Origin: Treponema sp. UBA4307
GTDB taxonomy: Bacteria > Spirochaetota > Spirochaetia > Treponematales > Treponemataceae
Assembly: GCA_002394685.1 (NCBI GenBank)
Contig: DGUP01000051.1
Span: forward strand, 62,001 to 126,000
Reading direction: 5' to 3'
Length of the DNA: 64,000 nucleotides
Shown here: piece after piece, positions 55,771 through 63,530 of the stretch
Position numbering within the stretch: position 1 is the stretch's first letter
How the letters are laid out: each line of letters begins with the position of its first letter
The notes under the pieces: model-generated
Seen by the model: the letters and a program-made list of their open reading frames with translations, nothing else
The model's database searches: none
Told to the model about the DNA's origin: nothing
Made by a program: the position numbers and the translations under genes

Positions 55771-58290
55771 ATGGAAGAAATCACAACACCTGAGGGTGGA
55801 ACATTAATACCTATTTCTATTCAGGATGAAGTAAAACAGGCTTACATTGACTATTCTATGTCAGTTATTGTTCAGCGTGCTCTTCCTGATGTTCGTGATG
55901 GTTTAAAACCTGTACATCGAAGAATTATGTATGCTATGGATCAGCTTCATCTGTCAAGTTCCGGTGCAACTAAAAAATGTGCCACAATTGTCGGTGAAGT
56001 TCTTGGTCATTATCATCCTCATGGAGATGCTTCAGTTTATGATGCACTTGTTCGTTTGGGACAGGATTTTGCTCAGAGATATACAACTGTAACTCCTCAG
56101 GGAAACTTTGGTACAATTGCTGGTGACCCTGCTGCGGCTTATCGTTATACGGAAGCCAAGATGTCAAAGATTGCAGAAGAAATGGTATCTGACATTGAAA
56201 AAGATACTGTAGATATGATTGCAAACTTTGATGAATCAACAAAAGAACCTTCAGTTCTTCCTGGTAAATTTCCTTTCCTTCTTTGTAACGGTACAACAGG
56301 TATTGCTGTCGGTATGGCAACAAATATGCCGACCCATAACTTACGTGAAGTAGCAAATGCAATCTGTGCTTACATTGATAATCCTGATATTTCAATTGAT
56401 GAATTAATGGAGTACATAAAAGGTCCTGATTTTCCAACTGGTGGAGTAATCTATGGACGTGAAGGAATTAAGACTGCATATAAAACTGGACGTGGAAAAA
56501 TTACTATCCGTTCAAAGTTTAATATTGAAACTGACAACAGAGGAAATGAATCAATTGTATTTACAGAAGTTCCTTATGGTGTAAATACAACTAATATTGT
56601 TAAAAAAATTGCTGACCTGGCACGGGATAAAGAAATTGATGGAATTACCGGATGTAATGATGAATCTTCTGACCGCACAGGTATGCGTATTGTAATTGAC
56701 TTAAAGAGGGGAGCAATCACAAAGGTTGTATTAAATCAGCTCTTTGCTAAAACCGATTTACAGACCAATTTTGGTGTAATTAATCTTGCTCTTGTTCCTC
56801 AGGATGCTGGTGGTGGAAGAAGATATCTTAAGCCACAGATTCTTACACTTAAACAGTTAATTGAATATTTTGTAAATCATCGTGATGAAGTAATTACACG
56901 TAGAACTCAGTATGATCTTAAAAAAGCTGAAGCTCGTCATCACATTGTAGTGGCACTTGTTAAGGCAATTAATAACATTGATGAAGTAATCAAAATTATC
57001 CGTGGCAGCCGTGATGCAAATGAAGCTAAAGCCGGCCTTATGAAGAGATTTGATTTTGATGATATTCAGGCTCAGGCAATTGTTGATATGCCGCTTAAAA
57101 GCCTTACTCATCTTAATGTGGATGATCTTAAGAAGGAACTTCAGGAATTGGAAGACTTTATTGCTTACTGTAAAGATCTTCTTTCACATCACGAAAAGAT
57201 TCTTGGAATCGTAAAAGCAGAAACAAAAGAACTTGCTGAAAAATACGGTGATGACCGCCGTACACAGATTATTGCAAGTCAGGTTGAAAGCATTAATATT
57301 GAAGATATGATCAAGGAAGAAGATATGGTAATTCTTATCTCAAAACTTGGTTATATTAAGCGTGTTCCTGTAAGTCTGTATAAGAGTCAGGCACGTGGCG
57401 GAAAAGGTTCTATTTCTGCAAAGCTTATTGAAGAAGATTATATTAATCAGATGTTTGTTGCTTCAACTCATGAGCATTTGATTTTTATTACGAATCTTGG
57501 AAAAGCTTACTGGGTTAAGGTTCACGAAATTCCAGAAGCCAGCAAGACCAGTCGTGGTTCGCATATAAAGAGTCTGCTTCAAGTTAGTGCTGATGAAGAG
57601 ATAACCATTGTAGAAAAAATCAAAGAATTTACAGAAAACGAATATTTGTTTATGGCAACCGCAAATGGTGTTGTAAAGAAGACTCCTCTTTCTGAGTTTA
57701 GAAATGCTAAGGCGAAAGGTATGCAGGCAATTCGTCTTGATGAAGGGGATAAACTGGTCAGCACAGTTCGTTCAATCGGTTCATTTGAAATTATGCTGGT
57801 TAGCCGTAGAGGTCAGGCTCTTCGTATTAAGGAAGAAGATGTTCGTCCAATGGGAAGATCAAGCCGTGGTGTTTCAGGAATGAAGCTTGCTTCCGGTGAT
57901 GAACTTTGTGCTGCAACTCCAGTTATTCCAGAAACTCTGATGCTGGTAATTACAGAATCTGGTTATGGAAAGAGAGTTGACTTTGAGGAATTCTCTGCTC
58001 ACGGTAGAGGTACTGGTGGCCAGAAGGTCTTTGGAGATGTTGATGGTAAGGGTGAAATAATTGGAGCCCTTACTGTTAAAGAGGATGATAGTATTATGGC
58101 TATTACAAGTCAGGGTACATCTCTTAGAGTTGAAGCATCGGCAATTTCTAAGCAGGGAAGAAGCAGTAGTGGAGTTAAAATCGTTGATATTGAAGCTCCG
58201 GATTATGTTGTAGGAATCGATAGAATTGCAAATAGTGATGATGAAGATTCTGAAAAAAATAATCAGACTGCAGAAAATAATGCTGAGTAA
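55771..58290 (+). CDS. gyrA: DNA gyrase subunit A
   Basis: Breaks and rejoins DNA. The winged-helix region has SVIVQRALPDVRDGLKPVHRR, the QRDR HPHGDASVYDALVRL, and the active-site Tyr126 in AYRYTEAKM. The residue equivalent to E. coli Ser83 is Ala87 here, a change linked to natural quinolone tolerance in treponemes. The C-terminal beta-pinwheel includes the GyrA box QARGGKGS (about residue 530), so it is gyrase and not topoisomerase IV. 839 aa. It follows gyrB by 29 bp as an operon. Terminator downstream. Confidence 0.98.
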   Translation: MEEITTPEGGTLIPISIQDEVKQAYIDYSMSVIVQRALPDVRDGLKPVHRRIMYAMDQLHLSSSGATKKCATIVGEVLGHYHPHGDASVYDALVRLGQDFAQRYTTVTPQGNFGTIAGDPAAAYRYTEAKMSKIAEEMVSDIEKDTVDMIANFDESTKEPSVLPGKFPFLLCNGTTGIAVGMATNMPTHNLREVANAICAYIDNPDISIDELMEYIKGPDFPTGGVIYGREGIKTAYKTGRGKITIRSKFNIETDNRGNESIVFTEVPYGVNTTNIVKKIADLARDKEIDGITGCNDESSDRTGMRIVIDLKRGAITKVVLNQLFAKTDLQTNFGVINLALVPQDAGGGRRYLKPQILTLKQLIEYFVNHRDEVITRRTQYDLKKAEARHHIVVALVKAINNIDEVIKIIRGSRDANEAKAGLMKRFDFDDIQAQAIVDMPLKSLTHLNVDDLKKELQELEDFIAYCKDLLSHHEKILGIVKAETKELAEKYGDDRRTQIIASQVESINIEDMIKEEDMVILISKLGYIKRVPVSLYKSQARGGKGSISAKLIEEDYINQMFVASTHEHLIFITNLGKAYWVKVHEIPEASKTSRGSHIKSLLQVSADEEITIVEKIKEFTENEYLFMATANGVVKKTPLSEFRNAKAKGMQAIRLDEGDKLVSTVRSIGSFEIMLVSRRGQALRIKEEDVRPMGRSSRGVSGMKLASGDELCAATPVIPETLMLVITESGYGKRVDFEEFSAHGRGTGGQKVFGDVDGKGEIIGALTVKEDDSIMAITSQGTSLRVEASAISKQGRSSSGVKIVDIEAPDYVVGIDRIANSDDEDSEKNNQTAENNAE

Positions 58291-58314
58291 TTTCGAAAAG
58301 CAAATATAATTTAT

Positions 58315-58350
58315 AATCCAGCGGTTCTTAGGTGCTGCTGGATTTTTTTT
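58315..58350 (+). terminator. Terminator of gyrA
   Basis: AATCCAGC (58315-58322) pairs with GCTGGATT (58337-58344), followed by a T-run. Confidence 0.9.
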
Positions 58351-58502
58351 TATTTTATAAATGTTTGGAGAAGGAACTTTTAAGGAAAGGAGATCTTAAT
58401 AATTTAATTCCAGTGTATGAAAATAGAATGGTAGCTTTTATAGATTAAGAGTGAGTAGGGTGTTTTGTTTTTTATATAGAAAATATTTATAAATAATTAA
58501 AG

Positions 58503-58520
58503 GATTCTATAAATAGAAAC
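58503..58520. repeat. 18-bp palindrome family, copy 1
   Basis: GATTCTATAAATAGAAAC; 16 of 18 matches to the perfect copy GTTTCTATTAATAGAAAC at 61916. Likely operator-type site of an unknown regulator. Confidence 0.4.
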
Positions 58521-58551
58521 GTATTGGCAAAAGGTAGAAAGTATATATTCA

Positions 58552-58569
58552 GTTTCTGTGAATAGAAAC
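58552..58569. repeat. 18-bp palindrome family, copy 2
   Basis: GTTTCTGTGAATAGAAAC, 16 of 18 matches to the copy at 61916; 49 bp after copy 1. Confidence 0.4.
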
Positions 58570-58652
58570 GAAAAGATTAATAAAATAAAATTATCTTAAA
58601 TAAAGATTCTGCAAGAAGAAACATAAAAACTTAAATAAATTAGAAATTTTAT

Positions 58653-58671
58653 AACAATACAAGTGTATAGT
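58653..58671. repeat. 19-bp direct repeat, left copy
   Basis: AACAATACAAGTGTATAGT, identical to 60666-60684. It contains the dyad ATACA-AG-TGTAT. A TATAAT (58675-58680) follows. Confidence 0.5.
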
Positions 58672-58772
58672 AGATATAATTAAACTGTGTTTTTTTGCCG
58701 ATATTAGGGGAAAAGGTAAAGTATAATTTGGTGTTAATAATAACTAAAAAAAATTATACTGAGGACGGTTAT

Positions 58773-58844
58773 ATGAATAGGAAGCCCTTCTTAGTGAGTC
58801 TCCCAAACCAGGACTGCTTAGTAGTATTCCCATATAGCCGATAA
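58773..58844 (+). CDS. Candidate 23-aa small protein (or structured small RNA)
   Basis: TATACT at 58755-58760 could be a -10, and GAGG at 58761-58764 lies 8 nt before the ATG. The ORF begins MNRKPFLVSLPNQD, has 23 codons with no rare features, and ends in PYSR. The stop codon is directly followed by a 13-bp terminator stem. The whole unit is under 130 bp and isolated. The same bases can fold: CGGTTATATG (58766-58775) pairs with CATATAGCCG (58831-58840), which would occlude the start. So it may be a microprotein, a regulated leader, or an RNA. I recognise no family. No good -35 is seen. Confidence 0.4.
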   Translation: MNRKPFLVSLPNQDCLVVFPYSR

Positions 58845-58882
58845 AGGTACAAGGAAAGTTTTTCTTTGTACCTATTTTTTTT
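58845..58882 (+). terminator. Strong terminator of the small unit
   Basis: AGGTACAAGGAAA (58845-58857) pairs with TTTCTTTGTACCT (58861-58873) with one G-U and a 3-nt loop, followed by a T-run (58875-58883). One of the best hairpins in the window, which supports a real transcript. Confidence 0.9.
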
Positions 58883-58894
58883 TCACGTGAAACA
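58879..58894. promoter_or_regulatory. parS-like site 1
   Basis: TTTTTCACGTGAAACA, 15 of 16 matches to the ParB-binding consensus TGTTTCACGTGAAACA. Confidence 0.8.
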
Positions 58895-59051
58895 TTTTTG
58901 ATTATACGAAAATCCAGATTAACTTTTTGATCTTTTGCGGTAATATTAATGGTAAGCTTTTTAATATAATAATTAATTTTCACAAAATTTTTTTCGTAAA
59001 AAATAATTAAATATTTTGAAACATTTTTGGTCTTAAGAAATAAAACTGAAA

Positions 59052-59067
59052 TGTTTCATGTGAAACA
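59052..59067. promoter_or_regulatory. parS-like site 2
   Basis: TGTTTCATGTGAAACA, 15 of 16 matches. Confidence 0.8.
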
Positions 59068-59448
59068 TTTTTTGTTTATCTAAATTAGTAGAAAGTATTG
59101 TTCTATTGTTTCATGTTTTCTGAATGATTATTCTGGTGAACTTATAAAGTTCTTTTGTATTTTAAAGTGATTAAGAATTAAAACACCCAGTTTTAAAATA
59201 AATAAATTTTTCATTTTAAATATTGCTATTTGTTAATCAAAAAGAAACTATGGTATTCGCACCGGAGAGAAGTTAATTGAAAATGTGTTAATTTAATCTA
59301 TTTATTCATCCCAAAGTAAGAAATAGGAATGTAGATAAAGTTAGATTCCTTTTTTGTAAAGAATACTTGTTGAATGAAATAAAGTAGTTTTATACTTAAA
59401 TCTATTACAATATTTTAGTGAAGGGTAGCTTCGTGTTTGTACTAAAAG

Positions 59449-59464
59449 TGTTTCACATGAAACA
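59449..59464. promoter_or_regulatory. parS-like site 3
   Basis: TGTTTCACATGAAACA, 15 of 16 matches. Confidence 0.8.
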
Positions 59465-59842
59465 TTTTTAGTTATATGAATTAATTATTTATCTAATATA
59501 AAAGATTTATATTCATTATCAGTAAATATAAATAACCAGAAATATTTCTTCTTGTAATATAAATAATCAAGAGAAAGACTGTAGTTTTTTCAGATAAAAA
59601 AAGAAATGAAACGAATATAATGATAGATTTAATATAAAAAAAACATTTTCATCAGGATATAAATACATTCCAAAAAACAATCCAGAAAAGGGCAGGTGAA
59701 TATTGTATTAGAGGTAATTTATTAATAAAAATAGTCTTGGACTTGGCAAATACATAGGTGTTCATGAAAAATATAAATCTGTAGTAAAAAAAAACAATAA
59801 ACTATGCTGAATTCCTATAAAAGTGAAATTTGCACAAAAAAA

Positions 59843-59858
59843 AGTTTCACGGGAAACA
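59843..59858. promoter_or_regulatory. parS-like site 4
   Basis: AGTTTCACGGGAAACA, 14 of 16 matches. Confidence 0.65.
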
Positions 59859-60041
59859 TTTTCATTATAAATAAAACTTTTCCCTGCAAATAAAAGAAAA
59901 TATATCGTTAATATGAATTAAATCTTTCAAAGAATCTGTACAATGAAAGAGATACATTCCTATCTTTAGATAATGCTAAAATTATCGAATCTCATTATTA
60001 TCTGGGTATACAAGTAAGGAAAAAAAGTAATTCAACTATAA

Positions 60042-60057
60042 TATATCACGTGAGACA
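60042..60057. promoter_or_regulatory. parS-like site 5 (degenerate)
   Basis: TATATCACGTGAGACA, 13 of 16 matches; core CACGTG intact. Confidence 0.45.
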
Positions 60058-60302
60058 TTAAAAATAGTAAAAAAGGAAATACTGCCAGAAAGATAAATAA
60101 TGATCAGCTAAAATCTAAAACTCAGAAAAATTAATCATATTTTTGATTCAGGAAATATTTCTAAGAGTAATATCAATATTTTTTATTAGCACCGTTTTAT
60201 TTACCCACGTGACAAATAATAATGCATTGACAGTCGATTGAAATGTAGCAGCATTTATAGTTAATTTAAAAGATAAGAGAGTAAAATTACCTGAGAATAA
60301 TT

Positions 60303-60311
60303 TGTGGATAA
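60303..60311 (-). promoter_or_regulatory. DnaA box outside oriC
   Basis: TGTGGATAA, exact complement of TTATCCACA. Confidence 0.6.
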
Positions 60312-60537
60312 GTACCAAAATTGTTGATAAAAATAAGGAAAGTTTAGAATTAAAAGTCTGGATATCGAAATAAAAAAGCAATAAATAAGAAAATCAAATT
60401 GGCCCCTTAAATTCACTTAAAGCCCTTGATTTACAAGACGTTAATCCTGCTGAAGGGTACAGAATTTATTTATGTCTTTAAGCTTCCAGTAAGGTGAAAT
60501 TCAATAAAAAAATATAAACAGGGCCAGTTGAATTTTT

Positions 60538-60557
60538 TGTGGATAATATGTGGAAAA
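60538..60557 (-). promoter_or_regulatory. DnaA box pair outside oriC
   Basis: TGTGGATAA at 60538-60546 (exact complement of TTATCCACA) and TGTGGAAAA at 60549-60557 (weaker), same orientation, 11 bp apart. Confidence 0.6.
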
Positions 60558-60629
60558 GAATTTTATTGTCCCCCTAAATTTGGCCAGGTAACTTAAAGAG
60601 AGCCATTTTGTCTGTTTTTAATTACTGTA

Positions 60630-60644
60630 TGTTTCTGTGAAACA
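60630..60644. promoter_or_regulatory. parS-like site 6 (one base deleted)
   Basis: TGTTTCTGTGAAACA, the same arms as the consensus but with a shortened centre. Confidence 0.35.
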
Positions 60645-60665
60645 TCAATAATCAGTATACAATAA

Positions 60666-60684
60666 AACAATACAAGTGTATAGT
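60666..60684. repeat. 19-bp direct repeat, right copy
   Basis: AACAATACAAGTGTATAGT, identical to 58653-58671, about 100 bp upstream of the CDF transporter gene; TATAAT at 60694-60699 follows. Confidence 0.5.
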
Positions 60685-60782
60685 GTAAATAATTATAATT
60701 CTTTCCTCTATAACTCATTCCCGGAAGAAAATTTCATAAATTAGATATTGCTATTATTTAGGGAGGTGTTAAATTTAAATGT

Positions 60783-61910
60783 ATGACAATAAATGATCGG
60801 GATAAAATAAGTCTTAGATGTGGTACAACAGGAATAATATTAAATATATTTCTGTCCATAGGAAAAATTTTAATAGGCATTTTAAATTCATCAATCTCAA
60901 TTTTGGCTGACGGACTGAATAATTTTTCTGATGCAGGTTCCAGTATTGTAACAATTGTAGGAACTAAAATCTCTCAGAAACCAGTGGATAAAGAACATCC
61001 CTACGGACACGGAAGATTTGAATATGTTGCTGCATTAATTGTCACAATCATTATTTTATTCATGGGATTTGAATTAGGAAGAGTTTCCGTGATGAAAATT
61101 TTTTATCCGGAAGAAATAAAAGTTTCAGTCTGGAATTATATAATTCCGGGTCTGTCTATTTTTATAAAGCTGATAATGGTTTTATATAATCATATAGGAT
61201 ACAAAAAAACTGATAACATCAATTTGAAGGCTGTACGTCAGGATAGTCTGATGGATATTTTAGCAACTGCAGCAACCATTATTGCAGTTTTAATCACAAA
61301 TTTTACATCCTTCAAAAGGGCAGATGGAATTACAGGTCTTTTAGTTTGTCTTCTTGTTTTAAGTTCCGGATTAAGCTTATTTAAGGAAGTTCTGGATCCT
61401 CTGCTGGGAAAAGCTCCTTCAAAAGAACTTGTGTCTAAGATTTATGAAATTCTGCTGGAAGAAAAAATAATTGTTGGCGTACATGATTTAATAATTCATG
61501 ATTATGGACCTAGAAAAGTCTTTGCTTCAGCTCATGTAGAGGTTTCAGATATGCTGAATATAAAAACAATACATGAAAGAGTAGATGCTGCTGAAAAGAA
61601 GATTTTAAAGAATCTTAATGTAGATATAACCCTTCATATGGATCCGGTTGCCCTGAATGATAAAAAATATATTAACTATAAAAATCTGGCAGAAAAAATT
61701 ATTCAGAAATATGATAAAGACTTCAGGTTCCATGATTTTAAGACAATCAAAAAACAGAATGAAAATGTTGTTTTTGTATTTGACCTGGTTCTTCCTTTTG
61801 GACAGAAAAAATATGATTCAGAAAAAATAAAAAAAGATTTAGAAGAATTGTTTAAAAAAGAAGATGAAAAAATCAGTCTTGATATAAATGTGGAGCATTC
61901 TTACGTGTAA
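60783..61910 (+). CDS. Cation diffusion facilitator (probable Mn/Fe/Zn exporter)
   Basis: Proton-coupled metal exporter with six membrane helices (LRCGTTGIILNIFLSIGKILIGI onward). Metal site: ADGLNNFSDAGSS in helix 2 and RQDSLMDILAT (DxxxD) in helix 5. The NxxxD/DxxxD pair is closer to Mn-type CDFs (MntE-like) than to the HxxxD Zn type. After helix 2 comes HPYGHGRFEYVAAL. The C-terminal cytoplasmic domain shows VGVHDLIIHDYGPRKVFASAHVEV. Length 375 aa has about 80 extra C-terminal residues. GGGAGG lies 14 nt upstream, a rather long spacing. Confidence 0.9.
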   Translation: MTINDRDKISLRCGTTGIILNIFLSIGKILIGILNSSISILADGLNNFSDAGSSIVTIVGTKISQKPVDKEHPYGHGRFEYVAALIVTIIILFMGFELGRVSVMKIFYPEEIKVSVWNYIIPGLSIFIKLIMVLYNHIGYKKTDNINLKAVRQDSLMDILATAATIIAVLITNFTSFKRADGITGLLVCLLVLSSGLSLFKEVLDPLLGKAPSKELVSKIYEILLEEKIIVGVHDLIIHDYGPRKVFASAHVEVSDMLNIKTIHERVDAAEKKILKNLNVDITLHMDPVALNDKKYINYKNLAEKIIQKYDKDFRFHDFKTIKKQNENVVFVFDLVLPFGQKKYDSEKIKKDLEELFKKEDEKISLDINVEHSYV

Positions 61911-61915
61911 TAAAC

Positions 61916-61933
61916 GTTTCTATTAATAGAAAC
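61916..61933. repeat. 18-bp palindrome family, perfect copy
   Basis: GTTTCTATTAATAGAAAC is a perfect palindrome, 5 bp after the CDF stop codon and before the convergent MATE gene end. Confidence 0.5.
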
Positions 61934-61978
61934 TGTTTCAGCTGTTAACAACATTTTTTTTGAATGCCCCATTCTTCA

Positions 61979-63415
61979 TCAGCAGGGTAATTTTTTTGGA
62001 AAAATAAAGAGTCGTGCCAGCATAATTAATCCTCGGAAAGTAAGTTCAATTGTCATGGCAATCCATATGCCGATTAATCCGTATGGTTTTACAAGGATTA
62101 ATGATAAAGAAATTCGAACTACCCAAAGGCTGAACAAATTCAATAAACTTGGAACCAGCGTATCTCCTCTTGCTCTTGTACATCCGGTAGAGACGATTGC
62201 AGCGGCGTAAAAAGGTTCCGCAAATAATTCAATCCGCAAAACTTTTACACCCAGCATCTGAATTTCCTGTACAGGAGATAAAAAGGCCATTACGTAAGGA
62301 CATAAGAAATACATTATTACACCCATAATAGACTGAATCAAAACACCGGCCAGAATTGTAATAATTGAAAATGATTTCGTAAGATCTTTGCGTTTTGCTC
62401 CAACAGACTGTCCTACCAGAGTGATGGCTGCTTCCTGAAAACCGTATCCTGGCATATAACAGAGTGCTTCAGCGGTTGTTGCAAAAGAATTTGCCGCAAG
62501 TGCAGCACTTCCCAGAGGGGCAATAATTCGTGAAACTGCAACCAGTGCCCCTGTAAATGCAGAAGATTCTAGACCTATTGGCAGGGCCAGTTTAATTGCA
62601 TTAAAAACAATCCTGCTACCCTTATACTTAACTTTATCGGGTACAGATTTTTCCGGGTACAGATTGTCTTCTGTGAGAGAACTGTCACCTGTAAGGGGTA
62701 CAGTTTTATTTGTAAAGAATGCCAGTTTTGAAAAGAAGCACTCGTATGTAAACATAATCAAAGCTGTTACCAGAGATGCAGAAGCTGTTCCTAAAGCTGC
62801 GCCCTTAACTCCAAGATGAAGTATGTTTATAAAAAGAAAATTAAAGGCAATATCCAGCAGGCACATTGTTCCATTTAAAATCCCCGGAAGTTTCATATTT
62901 CCTGAGCACTGCATCATTCCACTCATCAGATATACAGTAATGAAAAAAGGAGTAGAAAGTCCGAATATTAAAAAGTACCAGAATGCATCGGAACGAATAT
63001 CAGAAGCGCCTCCTAACCATGTAGGAAGAAAGTAAGAAATTGCAGAAGAAAAAATCAGCAGTAGAAAAGAAAAAATAAAACAAGTATTAATCGACTTTTT
63101 GAAAATATATTTGGCTTTTCTGTAATCTCCAGCTCCAAAAGAATGGGCAACCTGAACAGTAAAACCTACACACAATGCATTTGAAAGACTTCCCAGTACC
63201 CAGGTGGAAGATGCAACCAGACCAATTGCTGCAGATGCGTTTGCACCAAGATTACCGACCATTGCAGCATCAATATATTGCATCAAAATTGAAGAAATCT
63301 GTGCAAAAATTCCAGGAAGACTTAATTTCCATACATAGGAAATCTGCTGTTTGAGGGAAATATCTGGATTTACTTTAAGAAGCCTGAAAAGGTCAAAGGT
63401 TTTATCTTTTGCCAT
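61979..63415 (-). CDS. MATE-family multidrug/toxin exporter
   Basis: Twelve-helix Na+ or H+ coupled exporter. Two symmetrical halves are seen: VWKLSLPGIFAQISSILMQYIDAAMVGNLGANASAAIGL opens the N-half and AIKLALPIGLESSAFTGALVAVSRIIAPLGSAALAANSFA the C-half. The C-half also contains PGYGFQEAAITLVGQSVGAKRKD, a usual MATE motif. An insert of polar residues (about 225-260, TGDSSLTEDNLYPEKS) links the halves. ATG at 63415 (MAKDKTFDLFRL) is chosen; the frame start at 63424 is a TTG without support. 478 aa. Convergent with the CDF gene. Confidence 0.93.
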   Translation of the reverse strand: MAKDKTFDLFRLLKVNPDISLKQQISYVWKLSLPGIFAQISSILMQYIDAAMVGNLGANASAAIGLVASSTWVLGSLSNALCVGFTVQVAHSFGAGDYRKAKYIFKKSINTCFIFSFLLLIFSSAISYFLPTWLGGASDIRSDAFWYFLIFGLSTPFFITVYLMSGMMQCSGNMKLPGILNGTMCLLDIAFNFLFINILHLGVKGAALGTASASLVTALIMFTYECFFSKLAFFTNKTVPLTGDSSLTEDNLYPEKSVPDKVKYKGSRIVFNAIKLALPIGLESSAFTGALVAVSRIIAPLGSAALAANSFATTAEALCYMPGYGFQEAAITLVGQSVGAKRKDLTKSFSIITILAGVLIQSIMGVIMYFLCPYVMAFLSPVQEIQMLGVKVLRIELFAEPFYAAAIVSTGCTRARGDTLVPSLLNLFSLWVVRISLSLILVKPYGLIGIWIAMTIELTFRGLIMLARLFIFPKKLPC

Positions 63416-63530
63416 AGTTTGCAAAGTGTACTATAAAATAAAAAAAAGTAGTATTGGAAAAAGTGATTTATAATTTGTTAAAAAACAAATTGAGTGTAAA
63501 ATATATTATCAATTTTGAAAATCTGGGAAA

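Larger units (their letters stand above)
58351..60782. other. 2.4-kb nearly gene-free AT-rich region
   Basis: Between gyrA and the CDF gene there is no long convincing ORF. Contents noted separately: one 23-codon unit, several parS-like palindromes, DnaA boxes, an 18-bp palindrome family and a repeated 19-mer. The remainder is AT-rich with many short A/T tracts and nothing I can name. The longest frame (about 60148-60381, minus) has no start signals and biased composition, and is treated as chance. Confidence 0.7.

Noticed and set aside
58761..58882. SRP (4.5S) or 6S RNA
   Set aside because: The SRP GGAA-loop/AGCAG core is absent, and the unit is shorter than usual 6S RNAs with no clear open-complex-like bubble. 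The small-protein reading has better local signals.
58744..58983. 79-codon minus-strand ORF over the micro-gene
   Set aside because: It crosses the terminator hairpin and a parS-like site and is dominated by Lys/Ile/Asn from AT-rich DNA.
60148..60381. 77-codon minus-strand ORF in the gene desert
   Set aside because: TTG start without Shine-Dalgarno, hydrophobic and AT-driven composition, DnaA box inside; likely chance.
60400..60604. Loose direct repeat (GGCCCCTTAAATT / GTCCCCCTAAATTT)
   Set aside because: The match breaks down after about a dozen bases and gives no consistent unit.
58879..60644. CRISPR-like repetition of CACGTGAAACA
   Set aside because: The spacing is irregular (about 170 to 570 bp) and the units are palindromic 16-mers; parS fits much better.
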